NCBI GenBank assembly: GCA_051657745.1
Contig: JBOFLG010000024.1
Coordinates: 1 to 15,271 of the forward strand
Length of the DNA stretch: 15,271 bases
Direction of reading: 5' to 3'
Origin: JBOFLG01 sp051657745
GTDB taxonomy: Bacteria; Actinomycetota; Actinomycetes; Actinomycetales; Dermatophilaceae
Both the position numbers and the translations under genes were made by a program. Positions 1 to 7,115 of the stretch are shown piece after piece (the first letter of the stretch is position 1; each line of letters starts with the position of its first letter). The notes under the pieces were generated by a model. The model did no database searches. It was not told where the DNA came from and worked only from the letters and a program-made list of their open reading frames with translations.

Positions 1-294
1 CGTCGCGACGACCGGGCCGGCTGGGGGCTCATCGAGGTCTACGAGGCGTTGACCACTCCGACCGATGCCTCGCTCGACGGGCCGCCGCCGCCGGGCCGGC
101 CGCGCGCCACCGCTGTACCTGCGGTCGCGCGCCCGATCGACCTCAGCCAGACGCGTGACACCCGGGAGCGCGGGCGCACCGCGGTGCTCTGGTGGTCCAT
201 CGGCGGCGTGACCGGCGTCGCCGCGCTCACGCTCGGCGGCCTGCTGCACACCGGGCGCCGCCGAACGAGCGACCCGCTGCGGCATCCCGAATAA
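1..294 (+). CDS. C-terminal end of a probable mycosin (T7SS S8-family membrane protease), partial
   Basis: The reading frame is open from base 1 and ends with TAA at 292-294, so the gene starts outside the window; a TTG at 49 is internal and not a start. The first visible residues (RRDDRAGWGLIEVYEALT) match the usual end of a subtilisin-like catalytic domain, where a GxGxx(N/D/E)xxxAL motif closes the fold. A Pro-rich stretch of about 35 residues follows, then one hydrophobic segment (TAVLWWSIGGVTGVAALTLG) and a short Arg-rich tail. Subtilase end, proline linker, single membrane helix and short basic cytoplasmic tail is the architecture of mycosins, the proteases that stabilise ESX secretion complexes. 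The catalytic Asp/His/Ser residues are off-window, so the call rests on architecture and on the T7SS-type genes beyond valS. Another membrane-anchored subtilase is the main alternative. Confidence 0.6.
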   Translation, partial: RRDDRAGWGLIEVYEALTTPTDASLDGPPPPGRPRATAVPAVARPIDLSQTRDTRERGRTAVLWWSIGGVTGVAALTLGGLLHTGRRRTSDPLRHPE

Positions 295-355
295 CCCCGG
301 TGAGGCCCCCGCCGACATCCCGCAGAACCCAGGTGAGGCCCGCACCCCTGGTCTG

Positions 356-360
356 GGAGG
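356..360 (+). promoter_or_regulatory. Shine-Dalgarno sequence that decides the valS start
   Basis: GGAGG at 356-360 directly abuts an in-frame ATG at 361, which leaves no spacer, but it lies 9 nt before a second in-frame ATG at 370. The second ATG is therefore the better start. The gap between the mycosin stop and valS (295-369) otherwise holds only an imperfect direct repeat around GGTGAGGCCC. Confidence 0.6.
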
Positions 361-369
361 ATGACGCGC

Positions 370-3066
370 ATGACCGAGCACCTCTCGACACCTCGTGCTG
401 CCTCCGTGCCCGACCGGCCCTCGCTCGACGGGCTCGAGGACAAGTGGTCCGCGGTCTGGGAGGCCGACGGCACGTATCGCTTCGACCGGGAGGCGGCCCT
501 CGCCGGCCCTCGCGAGGCGGTGTTCTCGATCGACACCCCGCCACCCACGGCCAGCGGGTCGTTGCATATGGGTCACGTGTTCAGCTACACCCACACCGAC
601 TGCCTGGCGCGCTACCAGCGGATGCGTGGGCGCAACGTTTTCTACCCGATCGGCTGGGACGACAACGGTCTGCCCACCGAGAAGCGCGTACAGAACTACT
701 ACGGCGTGCGCGGAGATGCCACGCTGCCGCACGACCCGGCGTTCGAGCCGCCGCATCGCGGCACCGCGAAGAGCACGAAAGCCGCTGACGAGCAACCGAT
801 TTCGCGGCAGAACTTCATCGAGTTGTGCGACGAGTTGACCGTCGAGGACGAGAAGGCGTTCGAGTCGCTGTTCCGCCGGGTTGGCCACAGTTACGACTGG
901 AGCATCACCTACCGGACCATCGACGACCACTCCCGCGCGACCTCGCAGCAGGCGTTCCTGCGCAACATCCGGCGTGGTGAGGCGTACCAGGCCGAGGCGC
1001 CGGGCCTGTGGGATGTCACCTTCCAGACCGCAGTCGCCCAGGCCGAGCTCGAGGCACGGGACTACCCCGGGCACTACCACCGGGTGGCCTTCCACGGCCC
1101 GCACGGCCCGGTGCACATCGAGACCACCCGGCCCGAGTTGGTGCCGAGTTGCGTCGCGCTGATCGCCCATCCGGATGACGAGCGGTACCGCCCGCTGTTC
1201 GGGTCCACCGTGCGCACCCCGCTGTTCGACGTCGAGGTGCCGGTGCTCGCCCATCCCGCCGCGGAGATGGACAAGGGCGCCGGCATCGCGATGTGCTGCA
1301 CCTTCGGCGACCTCACCGACGTCATGTGGTGGCGCGAACTGCAGCTGCCGACCCGCTCGGTGATCACCCGCTCGGGCCGCTTCCAGGGCGAGGTTCCCGA
1401 GTGGCTGGCCGAAGGCCCCGGCGCCACCCTCTATGCCGAACAGCTTTCGGGCCGAACCGCGTTCGGGGCCCGTGAGGCAGTGGTGGCGGCGCTCCGGGAG
1501 AGCGGCGACCTCGACGGTGAACCCGCCGCGACCCAGCGCAAGGCCAACTTCTACGAGCGCGGCGAGAAGCCGCTCGAGATCGTCACCACCCGCCAGTGGT
1601 ACATCCGCAACGGCGGCCGCGACGCCGAGGTGAATGCGCGGCTGGTCGAGCAGGGTGAGGCGGTCGCGTTCCATCCGGCGTTCATGCGCTCGCGCTACAC
1701 CAACTGGGTTCAGGGCCTGAATGGCGACTGGCTGGTCTCACGGCAGCGATTCTTCGGTGTGCCGATCCCGGTCTGGTACCCGCTCGACGACGACGGCGAA
1801 CCGGTGTACGACCGGCCGATCGTGCCGGATGACGCGGCGTTGCCGGTCGACCCGGCGGCGAACCCACCAGCCGGGTACGACGAGTCACAGCGCGGCACGC
1901 CGGGCGGGTTCGTCGGCGACCCCGACGTGCTCGACACCTGGGCCACCTCGTCGTTGACCCCGCAGATCGCCGCGGGCTGGCGCGGCGCCGACGGGGTCGA
2001 GCCTGACCCGCTGTTCGCCCGGGTCTTCCCGATGGACGTCCGGCCGCAAGCCCACGACATCATCCGCACCTGGCTGTTCGCCACCATGGTCCGGTCGGTC
2101 CACGAGCACGACACCGTGCCGTGGCGCCACGCGGCGATCAGCGGCTTCATCCTCGACCCGGACCGCAAGAAGATGTCGAAGTCCAAGGGCAATGTCGTCA
2201 CGCCCGAGGATGTCGTGCGCCAGCACAGCGCCGACGCCATCCGGTACTGGGCCTGCAGCGGCCGGCTCGGCGCCGATGCCGCGTACGACGTCGGGCAGAT
2301 GAAGGTCGGGCGGCGGCTGGCGATCAAGGTGCTCAACGCCAGCAAGTTCGCGCTCACCGTGGGTCGCGACGAGGCCGCGACACCGGCGACAACCGAGGCT
2401 GTGGCGCCGGCGACAACCGACACCGTGGCCGCGGCGGGTCTCGCCGCCGTGACCGAGCCGCTCGATCGTGCGCTGGTCGCGGCCCTGCGCGACGTCGTCG
2501 AGAAGGCCACCGCCGCCTACGAGGCATGGGATTACACCCGCGCGCTGGAGGTGACCGAGGCCTTCTTCTGGACGTTCTGCGACGACTATGTCGAACTCGT
2601 CAAAGACCGTGCCTACGGGTCTCGCGGTGAGGACGCCGCCGCATCAGCTCGCGCCACGCTCGAACTCGCCCTGTCCACGGTGCTCCGGCTGTTCGCGCCG
2701 GTCTTGCCGTACGTGACCGAGGAGGTCTGGCGCTGGACGCACGACACCTCCATCCACCGGGCGCCGTGGCCGGATGCCGCGACCCTGGATGTCGCGGGCG
2801 ACGCCGAGGTGTTGGCCGCGGCCGGGCTCGCGCTCGCCGCGATCCGCCGAGCTAAGTCGGAGGCCAAGGTCGGCATGCGGGCCGAGGTGCCGTCACTGAC
2901 CCTCGCCGGGCCGGCCGCCGTCATCGAACGGGTGCGCCAGGTGGAGGCCGACCTGCGGGCCACCGGCCGGTTCACCGGCTCGCTCGACTACGCCCAGGCC
3001 GACGAGGTCGAGGTCCGCGATGTCGAACTCGTTCCCGTCGTGAAGACGCCTGCCACGCATCCCTGA
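370..3066 (+). CDS. valS: Valine--tRNA ligase, form without C-terminal coiled coil
   Basis: Cytosolic class I aminoacyl-tRNA synthetase that charges tRNA-Val with valine. It has 898 residues from the ATG at 370, preferred because GGAGG is then 9 nt away; an ATG at 361 would add three residues. The HIGH signature is HMGH at about residues 66-69, and KMSKS is at about 601-605, followed by KGNV. The CP1 editing domain lies between them, with the ETTRPEL motif. An alpha-helical anticodon-binding domain follows (DYTRALEVTEAFFWTFCDDY region). The protein ends soon after this domain and lacks the long coiled-coil arm of typical bacterial ValS, as in the alternative ValS form that I recall from actinobacteria. 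A small linker insertion before the anticodon domain contains a 24-bp direct repeat (copies at about 2383 and 2407). The upstream mycosin fragment is 75 bp away on the same strand. The downstream genes converge on it. Confidence 0.96.
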   Translation: MTEHLSTPRAASVPDRPSLDGLEDKWSAVWEADGTYRFDREAALAGPREAVFSIDTPPPTASGSLHMGHVFSYTHTDCLARYQRMRGRNVFYPIGWDDNGLPTEKRVQNYYGVRGDATLPHDPAFEPPHRGTAKSTKAADEQPISRQNFIELCDELTVEDEKAFESLFRRVGHSYDWSITYRTIDDHSRATSQQAFLRNIRRGEAYQAEAPGLWDVTFQTAVAQAELEARDYPGHYHRVAFHGPHGPVHIETTRPELVPSCVALIAHPDDERYRPLFGSTVRTPLFDVEVPVLAHPAAEMDKGAGIAMCCTFGDLTDVMWWRELQLPTRSVITRSGRFQGEVPEWLAEGPGATLYAEQLSGRTAFGAREAVVAALRESGDLDGEPAATQRKANFYERGEKPLEIVTTRQWYIRNGGRDAEVNARLVEQGEAVAFHPAFMRSRYTNWVQGLNGDWLVSRQRFFGVPIPVWYPLDDDGEPVYDRPIVPDDAALPVDPAANPPAGYDESQRGTPGGFVGDPDVLDTWATSSLTPQIAAGWRGADGVEPDPLFARVFPMDVRPQAHDIIRTWLFATMVRSVHEHDTVPWRHAAISGFILDPDRKKMSKSKGNVVTPEDVVRQHSADAIRYWACSGRLGADAAYDVGQMKVGRRLAIKVLNASKFALTVGRDEAATPATTEAVAPATTDTVAAAGLAAVTEPLDRALVAALRDVVEKATAAYEAWDYTRALEVTEAFFWTFCDDYVELVKDRAYGSRGEDAAASARATLELALSTVLRLFAPVLPYVTEEVWRWTHDTSIHRAPWPDAATLDVAGDAEVLAAAGLALAAIRRAKSEAKVGMRAEVPSLTLAGPAAVIERVRQVEADLRATGRFTGSLDYAQADEVEVRDVELVPVVKTPATHP

Positions 3067-3090
3067 CGCACTCGGCCGCCTCCGGTATCG

Positions 3091-3270
3091 GCTCGTGCTC
3101 CCCGCCGCGCGCGGGCACCTGCTCGTGCTCCCCGCCGCGCGCGGGCACCTGCTCGTGCTCCCCGCCGCACGCCGGCACCTGCTCGTGCTCCCCGCCGCAC
3201 GCCGGCACCTGCTCGTGCTCCCCGCCGCACGCCGGCACCTGCTCGTGCTCCCCGCCGCACGCCGGCGCCG
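3091..3270. repeat. 30-bp tandem repeat, six copies, between convergent genes
   Basis: Six head-to-tail 30-bp units start at 3091, 3121, 3151, 3181, 3211 and 3241; the last diverges in its final three bases. The first two units carry GCGCGCGGG where units 3-6 carry GCACGCCGG, so they differ at two positions. Each unit contains an imperfect inverted repeat (GTG...CAC around CCCGC...GCGGG) able to fold as a hairpin. The array sits between the 3' ends of valS and the minus-strand lipoprotein gene, where it could act as a bidirectional terminator. Because 30 is a multiple of three, several frames stay open across it, which produces spurious repeat-protein ORFs. Confidence 0.9.
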
Positions 3271-3289
3271 TGAGGAGACGGTCGCGATC

Positions 3290-3835
3290 TCATGGTGACT
3301 CAGGTGCTGACGGTGATGGTGTCGCCGACGCGGGGCGGAACACCCAGTTAGTGGGTGTCGGGACGGGTTTGCCGGTCGGGGGTTTACCCGTCCCCGGTTG
3401 CGGGCCATACCGTTCCGTCAACACCTGATAGCTGGACACGTCACCGAGCAAATCGGTATCGGAGCACCTGATCGAGGAACCACCTCCGACCGGTACATCA
3501 ACGATGAGCATCATTTCTGCACCAGACCGGCCTTGCCGCAGGATCGCGATGGCAGCGTCGAGGGTTGTACACGGATGCTCGGCCCCGTCCCCGACAACGG
3601 GGCCGCCGTACCCTCGACCCCAGCCGAACCTGTCGCTGAAGCCGACCTCTGCGCTGACCACATGCGGCAGCGCGCGAATCTGCTCGAACAGCCGTTCATC
3701 CGGGATCGGGGTGTAGGTCGGCCCCCTCCGCCGACTCTCCGACCCGATCACACATCCGGCGAGCGACGCCATGAGAAACACCACCGACATAGCGGCAAGC
3801 GGCCCTCGGACCAAGCGGGAACGTGAGGCCCTCAT
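3290..3835 (-). CDS. Putative lipoprotein, paralogue 1 (candidate immunity protein)
   Basis: It encodes 181 residues, with a signal peptide (basic RASRSRLVR, hydrophobic core AAMSVVFLMASLAG) ending in the lipobox LAGC with Cys28, so it should be exported, lipidated and membrane-anchored. The mature part starts with a short disordered stretch, then PDERLFEQIRALPHVVSA, a central region with VVGDG and one conserved Cys (EHPCTTLDAA), and LTERYGPQPGTG before a Pro/Thr-rich tail. I recognise no named family. It is a close paralogue of the gene at 4071-4598, with near-identical N- and C-terminal blocks and a more diverged middle. The ATG overlaps, as ATGA, the stop of a copied hydrolase tail just as in the paralogue, which supports this start. 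No strong ribosome site is visible, and 235 bp separate it from paralogue 2. Confidence 0.8.
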   Translation of the reverse strand: MRASRSRLVRGPLAAMSVVFLMASLAGCVIGSESRRRGPTYTPIPDERLFEQIRALPHVVSAEVGFSDRFGWGRGYGGPVVGDGAEHPCTTLDAAIAILRQGRSGAEMMLIVDVPVGGGSSIRCSDTDLLGDVSSYQVLTERYGPQPGTGKPPTGKPVPTPTNWVFRPASATPSPSAPESP

Positions 3836-3900
3836 CGCGGGCCTAACCCGGACGGCGCGGTGGATTGACCGGCTGAGGTGACGTCGTAGCGGGCGGCCTG
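3832..3900 (-). pseudogene. Duplicated remnant of the hydrolase 3' end
   Basis: The minus strand here encodes AARYDVTSAGQSTAPSGLGP-R-stop, which aligns with the last 21 residues of the alpha/beta hydrolase (AARYDVTPTGHSAPASGLGP-R-stop); I count 15 of 21 identical. The stop overlaps the ATG of lipoprotein 1 as ATGA, exactly as the intact hydrolase stop overlaps lipoprotein 2. Similarity fades near 3898-3900. It is best read as the effector tail copied along with the lipoprotein gene. A 92-residue open frame extends through it (3832-4110), but the rest is 51-bp repeat sequence, so I do not call it a gene. Confidence 0.75.
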
Positions 3901-3942
3901 AACCCGCGCGAGCGATCGTGCAGCCCGGGCGTGTTCGCGGCG

Positions 3943-4064
3943 TCGCGGCGTCACGGTGACCGCGCGGGCGTTGCAGAGACGGTAGGACGACGGTCGCGGC
4001 GTCACGATGACCGCGCGGGCGTCGCAGCGACGAGAGGACGACGGTCGCGATGTCACGGCGATGG
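3943..4064. repeat. 51-bp tandem repeat, about 2.4 copies
   Basis: Units start at 3943, 3994 and 4045 with the core TCGCGRYGTCACGRTGACC; the third copy is partial. The array lies between lipoproteins 2 and 1. A degenerate piece of the same sequence (GACGGTCGCGAT) recurs at 3277-3288, past the end of lipoprotein 1, at the same 763-bp offset as the gene duplication. The period is 17 codons, which keeps minus-strand frames open artificially. Confidence 0.8.
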
Positions 4065-4070
4065 TGGTCG

Positions 4071-4598
4071 TCATGATGACGGTGTCGCCGAGGGGGTGCG
4101 GGGACTCCACCTAGTGGGTGTCGGGACGGGCTTACCGGTGGGTGGCTTACCGGTCCCCGGTTGTGGGCCATACCGTTCCGTCAACGCGTCATTGCGGGCA
4201 CCCCCTCTGAGCAGCCCGGTGCTGGAGCACACCACCGGGAGGCCGCTTCCGCTGGGTATCTCGACCGTGAGCGACATGCTCATACCCGGCCGACCTTGGC
4301 GCAGGACCGCCATCGCAGCGTCCAGGGTGACACACGGGTTCTCGACGCCGTCCCCAACAACAATGCCGCCGTATCTTTGGCCATTAGTAAACGTGTCACG
4401 GAAGTAGACCCTTGCGCTGACCACATGCGGCAGCGCGCGGATCTGCTCGAACAGCCGTTCATCCGGGATTGGAGTGTAGGTCGGCCCCGTCCGCCGATGT
4501 TCCGATCCGCCGACACACCCGGCGAGCGACACCATGACGGCCACCACCGACGCCGCAGCTAGCAGCCTCCGGACCAGGCGGGAACTCGGGGCCCTCAT
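4071..4598 (-). CDS. Putative lipoprotein, paralogue 2, translationally coupled to the hydrolase
   Basis: It encodes 175 residues. The signal peptide has a basic start (RAPSSRLVRR), a hydrophobic core, and the lipobox LAGC with Cys28, so it should be an exported membrane-anchored lipoprotein. The mature part shares with paralogue 1 the blocks PDERLFEQIRALPHVVSA, YGG-VVGDG, PC-TLDAA and LTERYGPQPGTGKPPTGKP. The start is well fixed: ATG at 4598 overlaps the hydrolase TGA as ATGA, so the two are translationally coupled and made in proportion. I recognise no named domain. Coupling to a putative secreted lipase and duplication suggest an immunity or partner lipoprotein, by analogy with the TilA lipoproteins that protect against the T7SS lipase toxin TslA in Staphylococcus aureus. 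That role is inference, not homology I can see. Confidence 0.85.
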   Translation of the reverse strand: MRAPSSRLVRRLLAAASVVAVMVSLAGCVGGSEHRRTGPTYTPIPDERLFEQIRALPHVVSARVYFRDTFTNGQRYGGIVVGDGVENPCVTLDAAMAVLRQGRPGMSMSLTVEIPSGSGLPVVCSSTGLLRGGARNDALTERYGPQPGTGKPPTGKPVPTPTRWSPRTPSATPSS

Positions 4599-6160
4599 CG
4601 CGGGCCCAACCCGGACGCCGGAGCGGAATGACCGGTCGGAGTGACGTCGTAGCGAGCGGCCCGGGCGGGTTCGCTGCCGGTGAAGAACATGGCGTTCTCC
4701 TCGCGCCACCGCTGGATCGACGGATCATTGCTCGCGTCGATCAACGCCCCAGTCGCACCGTAGTTGTCGGTACTATGCGCCTGCGTCGGGCTAGGCGGGC
4801 TGTCCGGGTTCGGGCGGGCGACCTCATCGGCGAGGTCATGGCGGACCGTGACGTGGTTGGGTCGGTCGGGGTTGGCGGTACCGTCGAGCATCGGCACTGG
4901 ATCTTGCTGGTGCTCGACCGACAGCACCGAGACTGACGGGTCAATCTCGAACCGCCCGATCGGGGAGCCGCCGGTGACGACACTGCGAATGTTCAACTCG
5001 CCGACCAGCATTGGGTCGCTGGCGATGCTGGCCGCGGTGATGCCGCCCTGGCTGTGCCCGGTCAACATCACCGGCGCCCCCATCGGCACGTGCTCGCGGA
5101 TCGCGTCGACCACGGTCTGGCGCCACACCGAATCGCCGCCGGTCATCAACGTCAGGTTCGAGGTCAGATCCACCGGGTTGCTACCACGAGTAGTCGACCA
5201 ACTCTCCGTTCCGGGGATCTGCACGACATACGCCGAGGATCCATCGGGCTGCGGCACCGTGACGACCTGCACCTGCCCGCTTGCCTGCCCCTGCTCCGGG
5301 GTCACGTCGTCGTCCATGTCGCGCTGCTGGATGAAGACGTTCTCGACCGCCGAGTCGAGCGACCACGCTCCAGGCTCGTCAAGCGGAACGGCATGCCTCG
5401 GCCGCGCAGCGACAGTGAAGGTGCCGTCGTCCACGAACGCTCCCCCGCGCTGACCGATCGCAATGATCCCGGCGACCGAGGTCTCGTAGTCGGCCGAGGG
5501 CCACCGCCCGCCGGTGAGCGCGCTCACCGTGGACAGACCATGCGGCCCGAGGAGAGCGGCAAGGCTCACACTCGTGCCCTGCATCAGGCCCGGCGCGCCG
5601 CGGGTGAGCGCCTCCATCATCCACGGGTGGTCATACAGCGTCCCGGACAGGTCGTCGCCAGCCTCACCGGAGGAGGCATATCGGGTCAGCGACTCCTTCA
5701 CCGTTCTGGCGAGCGTCGGATTGCGGGCGGAGAGTGCGAGCAGACCAGCGCCGAGAACACCCGCACCCAGTGCCGCGCCAGGAAGCGCACCACCGACGGC
5801 GAAACCGGCGGCGTACTGCAGTGCGTCCAGGGTGGCCGCCGCCGTGGCATCGACGGCCTCGTAGGTCGTGACGGACGCCTCCATCAGGGCGCCGCTGACC
5901 AAGAGCTCCCCACCCCGGGTAGCCAAACCCTCCGGGCCGGTGGCCGCAGCCAACACCGCCGCCTCGACCCCGGGCACCAGGTCGGGGCAGATGATCGCTG
6001 CGGCGAGCACATCCTCGTCGACCGCGGCCGCCGAGACCGCATCCACCTGCTCGAGGAGGTCGGTGCCGGCGCCGCGCAGCAACCCTGCCTGGGCACGCAG
6101 GTCAGCAAGGTTGGCGGTGACCCCGCCCGCCCCGCCGGTGACGTCCAACTGCTCACCCAT
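4595..6160 (-). CDS. Alpha/beta hydrolase (lipase-like) with ESX-type helical N-terminus, candidate T7SS effector
   Basis: It encodes 521 residues from ATG at 6160, chosen because GGAGG (minus strand, 6166-6170) lies 5 nt upstream; a GTG at 6178 would add six residues but has no such site. Residues 1 to about 110 are Ala/Leu-rich and helical, as in the N-terminal targeting regions of ESX-associated proteins. A Gly-rich hydrophobic segment follows at about 114-145 (YAAGFAVGGALPGAALGAGV). The C-terminal half is an alpha/beta hydrolase: IPGTESW strand region, nucleophile elbow GHSQGG with Ser370, probable acid Asp420 (HQQDPVP) and probable His462 (QAHSTDNYG). The likely reaction is ester hydrolysis; the substrate is unknown. 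No Sec signal peptide is visible, so export through a T7SS is plausible. The gene overlaps the upstream gene by 8 nt and the downstream lipoprotein by 4 nt. A PE-PPE-like esterase or cutinase-like enzyme is an alternative label. Confidence 0.85.
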   Translation of the reverse strand: MGEQLDVTGGAGGVTANLADLRAQAGLLRGAGTDLLEQVDAVSAAAVDEDVLAAAIICPDLVPGVEAAVLAAATGPEGLATRGGELLVSGALMEASVTTYEAVDATAAATLDALQYAAGFAVGGALPGAALGAGVLGAGLLALSARNPTLARTVKESLTRYASSGEAGDDLSGTLYDHPWMMEALTRGAPGLMQGTSVSLAALLGPHGLSTVSALTGGRWPSADYETSVAGIIAIGQRGGAFVDDGTFTVAARPRHAVPLDEPGAWSLDSAVENVFIQQRDMDDDVTPEQGQASGQVQVVTVPQPDGSSAYVVQIPGTESWSTTRGSNPVDLTSNLTLMTGGDSVWRQTVVDAIREHVPMGAPVMLTGHSQGGITAASIASDPMLVGELNIRSVVTGGSPIGRFEIDPSVSVLSVEHQQDPVPMLDGTANPDRPNHVTVRHDLADEVARPNPDSPPSPTQAHSTDNYGATGALIDASNDPSIQRWREENAMFFTGSEPARAARYDVTPTGHSAPASGLGPR

Positions 6161-7115
6161 CCGAACCTCCACTCGCACACACCGCAGACGCGGCCCCGGT
6201 CACGGCGGTCAGCACGGACCGGCCGATGTCGGCACGGCTGCACGGCACGTGCCGGATGGTGGCCGACGACGTCCGGACCACCTCGACATACCCGCGGCCG
6301 GTCAGCATCCACTGCCCCAGCACGAGGCCACCGCCGCGACGCGCCACCGTGACCACGACCGAACCCCGCAGGTCGAGCGCGAGGGCGCGCAGCACCTCTG
6401 GTGCAGCCGCCACCCCATTGCCGGCGCAGATCGCGCTCACGGTCGCGGTGTCTCCGAGACGCAGCGCGCGGCCGAGCGCGACGGTGTGCTCCTCGGGCAG
6501 CTCGACCTCCTCCAGATCGGCCGGGTCGGGAGCGGGCGGCAGCAGGCGGAGCACCTCGCCGAGGAGATGCGCAACCGTCGTCACCCCCACCTCGACCCCG
6601 AGCACACCCGTCGCTCCGGTCGCGGATGCACCGTCGGGCACATGCACCCGGCGCGCGACCGCCACCACCGTCGCCAAGTCGGTCGCGACCTCGCCGAGAA
6701 GACCCACCCCGCCAGCCGTGGAGGCCACCTCGACCGCGAGAACCGACTGGTGACGGCTAGCCAGCGCCTCAATCAGCACTCCGTCCGCGGATGACGCGGA
6801 ACCGTCCGTTGCAGCGCCATCGCCACTCGCCTCGCGATCCCCCTCCGCCTCGCCATCACCACCACCAGCGGCGCCGACGCCATCCAGCTCTGCCTCGTCA
6901 CCGTCACCGTCACCGTCACCGTCACCAGCGTTACTGCCGTCCCCGTCCGCCTCGGCATCGTCATCCCCGGTCGGCGTGCCGGCGTCGTCGGTGCCGACCC
7001 ACGGCCGCGCCCACCGGGCGAGCGGTGGCTCCTCGGCCGCAGCCCACACTTCCGCCCACGCTGCCTCACCCAGGCGGGCGCGCAGCGCAGTGCCCTCCCG
7101 CTGCATCCTCGTCAC
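6153..7115 (-). CDS. T7SS-associated protein with acidic Gly-Asp linker, possibly EspG-like
   Basis: It encodes 320 residues from a GTG at 7115 that overlaps the stop of the WXG-type gene (GTGA), with AGGGG about 8 nt upstream; ATG at 7106 is the alternative start. Residues 1 to about 40 are helical with Trp (AAWAEVWAAAEEP). Residues 42-112 are a disordered Asp/Gly/Glu-rich linker that includes a GD run coded by five GTCACC hexamers (6897-6926). Residues 113 to about 310 form an alternating alpha/beta domain (SVLAVEVASTAG, GSVVVTVARRGG, GYVEVVRTSSATIRHVP). Such a domain coded between a WXG-type protein and a putative effector recalls EspG, the cytosolic chaperone that binds ESX substrates, but I see no diagnostic motif and the family is assigned by context. 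The stop lies 8 nt inside the hydrolase gene, so the two are coupled. Confidence 0.6.
   Translation of the reverse strand: MTRMQREGTALRARLGEAAWAEVWAAAEEPPLARWARPWVGTDDAGTPTGDDDAEADGDGSNAGDGDGDGDGDEAELDGVGAAGGGDGEAEGDREASGDGAATDGSASSADGVLIEALASRHQSVLAVEVASTAGGVGLLGEVATDLATVVAVARRVHVPDGASATGATGVLGVEVGVTTVAHLLGEVLRLLPPAPDPADLEEVELPEEHTVALGRALRLGDTATVSAICAGNGVAAAPEVLRALALDLRGSVVVTVARRGGGLVLGQWMLTGRGYVEVVRTSSATIRHVPCSRADIGRSVLTAVTGAASAVCASGGSDG
6897..6926. repeat. GTCACC hexanucleotide repeat, five copies, inside the EspG-like gene
   Basis: Five consecutive GTCACC hexamers code for alternating Gly-Asp on the minus strand in the middle of the acidic linker. Slippage by whole units would lengthen or shorten the linker without changing frame. 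Confidence 0.85.

Noticed and set aside
295..369. T-box or attenuator upstream of valS
   Set aside because: The gap is only 75 bp, has no T-box core sequence and no leader peptide rich in Val codons.
2893..3408. Minus-strand frames through the 30-bp repeat coding for a decapeptide-repeat protein
   Set aside because: The 30-bp period keeps several frames open at once; the frames overlap the valS 3' end, and no ribosome site or non-repeat domain supports them.
3091..4064. CRISPR array
   Set aside because: The 30-bp and 51-bp units are contiguous tandem repeats with no unique spacers, and no cas genes are present.
5054..6352. Plus-strand 432-residue frame opposite the hydrolase
   Set aside because: Arg/His/Gln-rich antisense frame with no recognisable motif; the opposite strand has a catalytic motif and overlapping start/stop signals.
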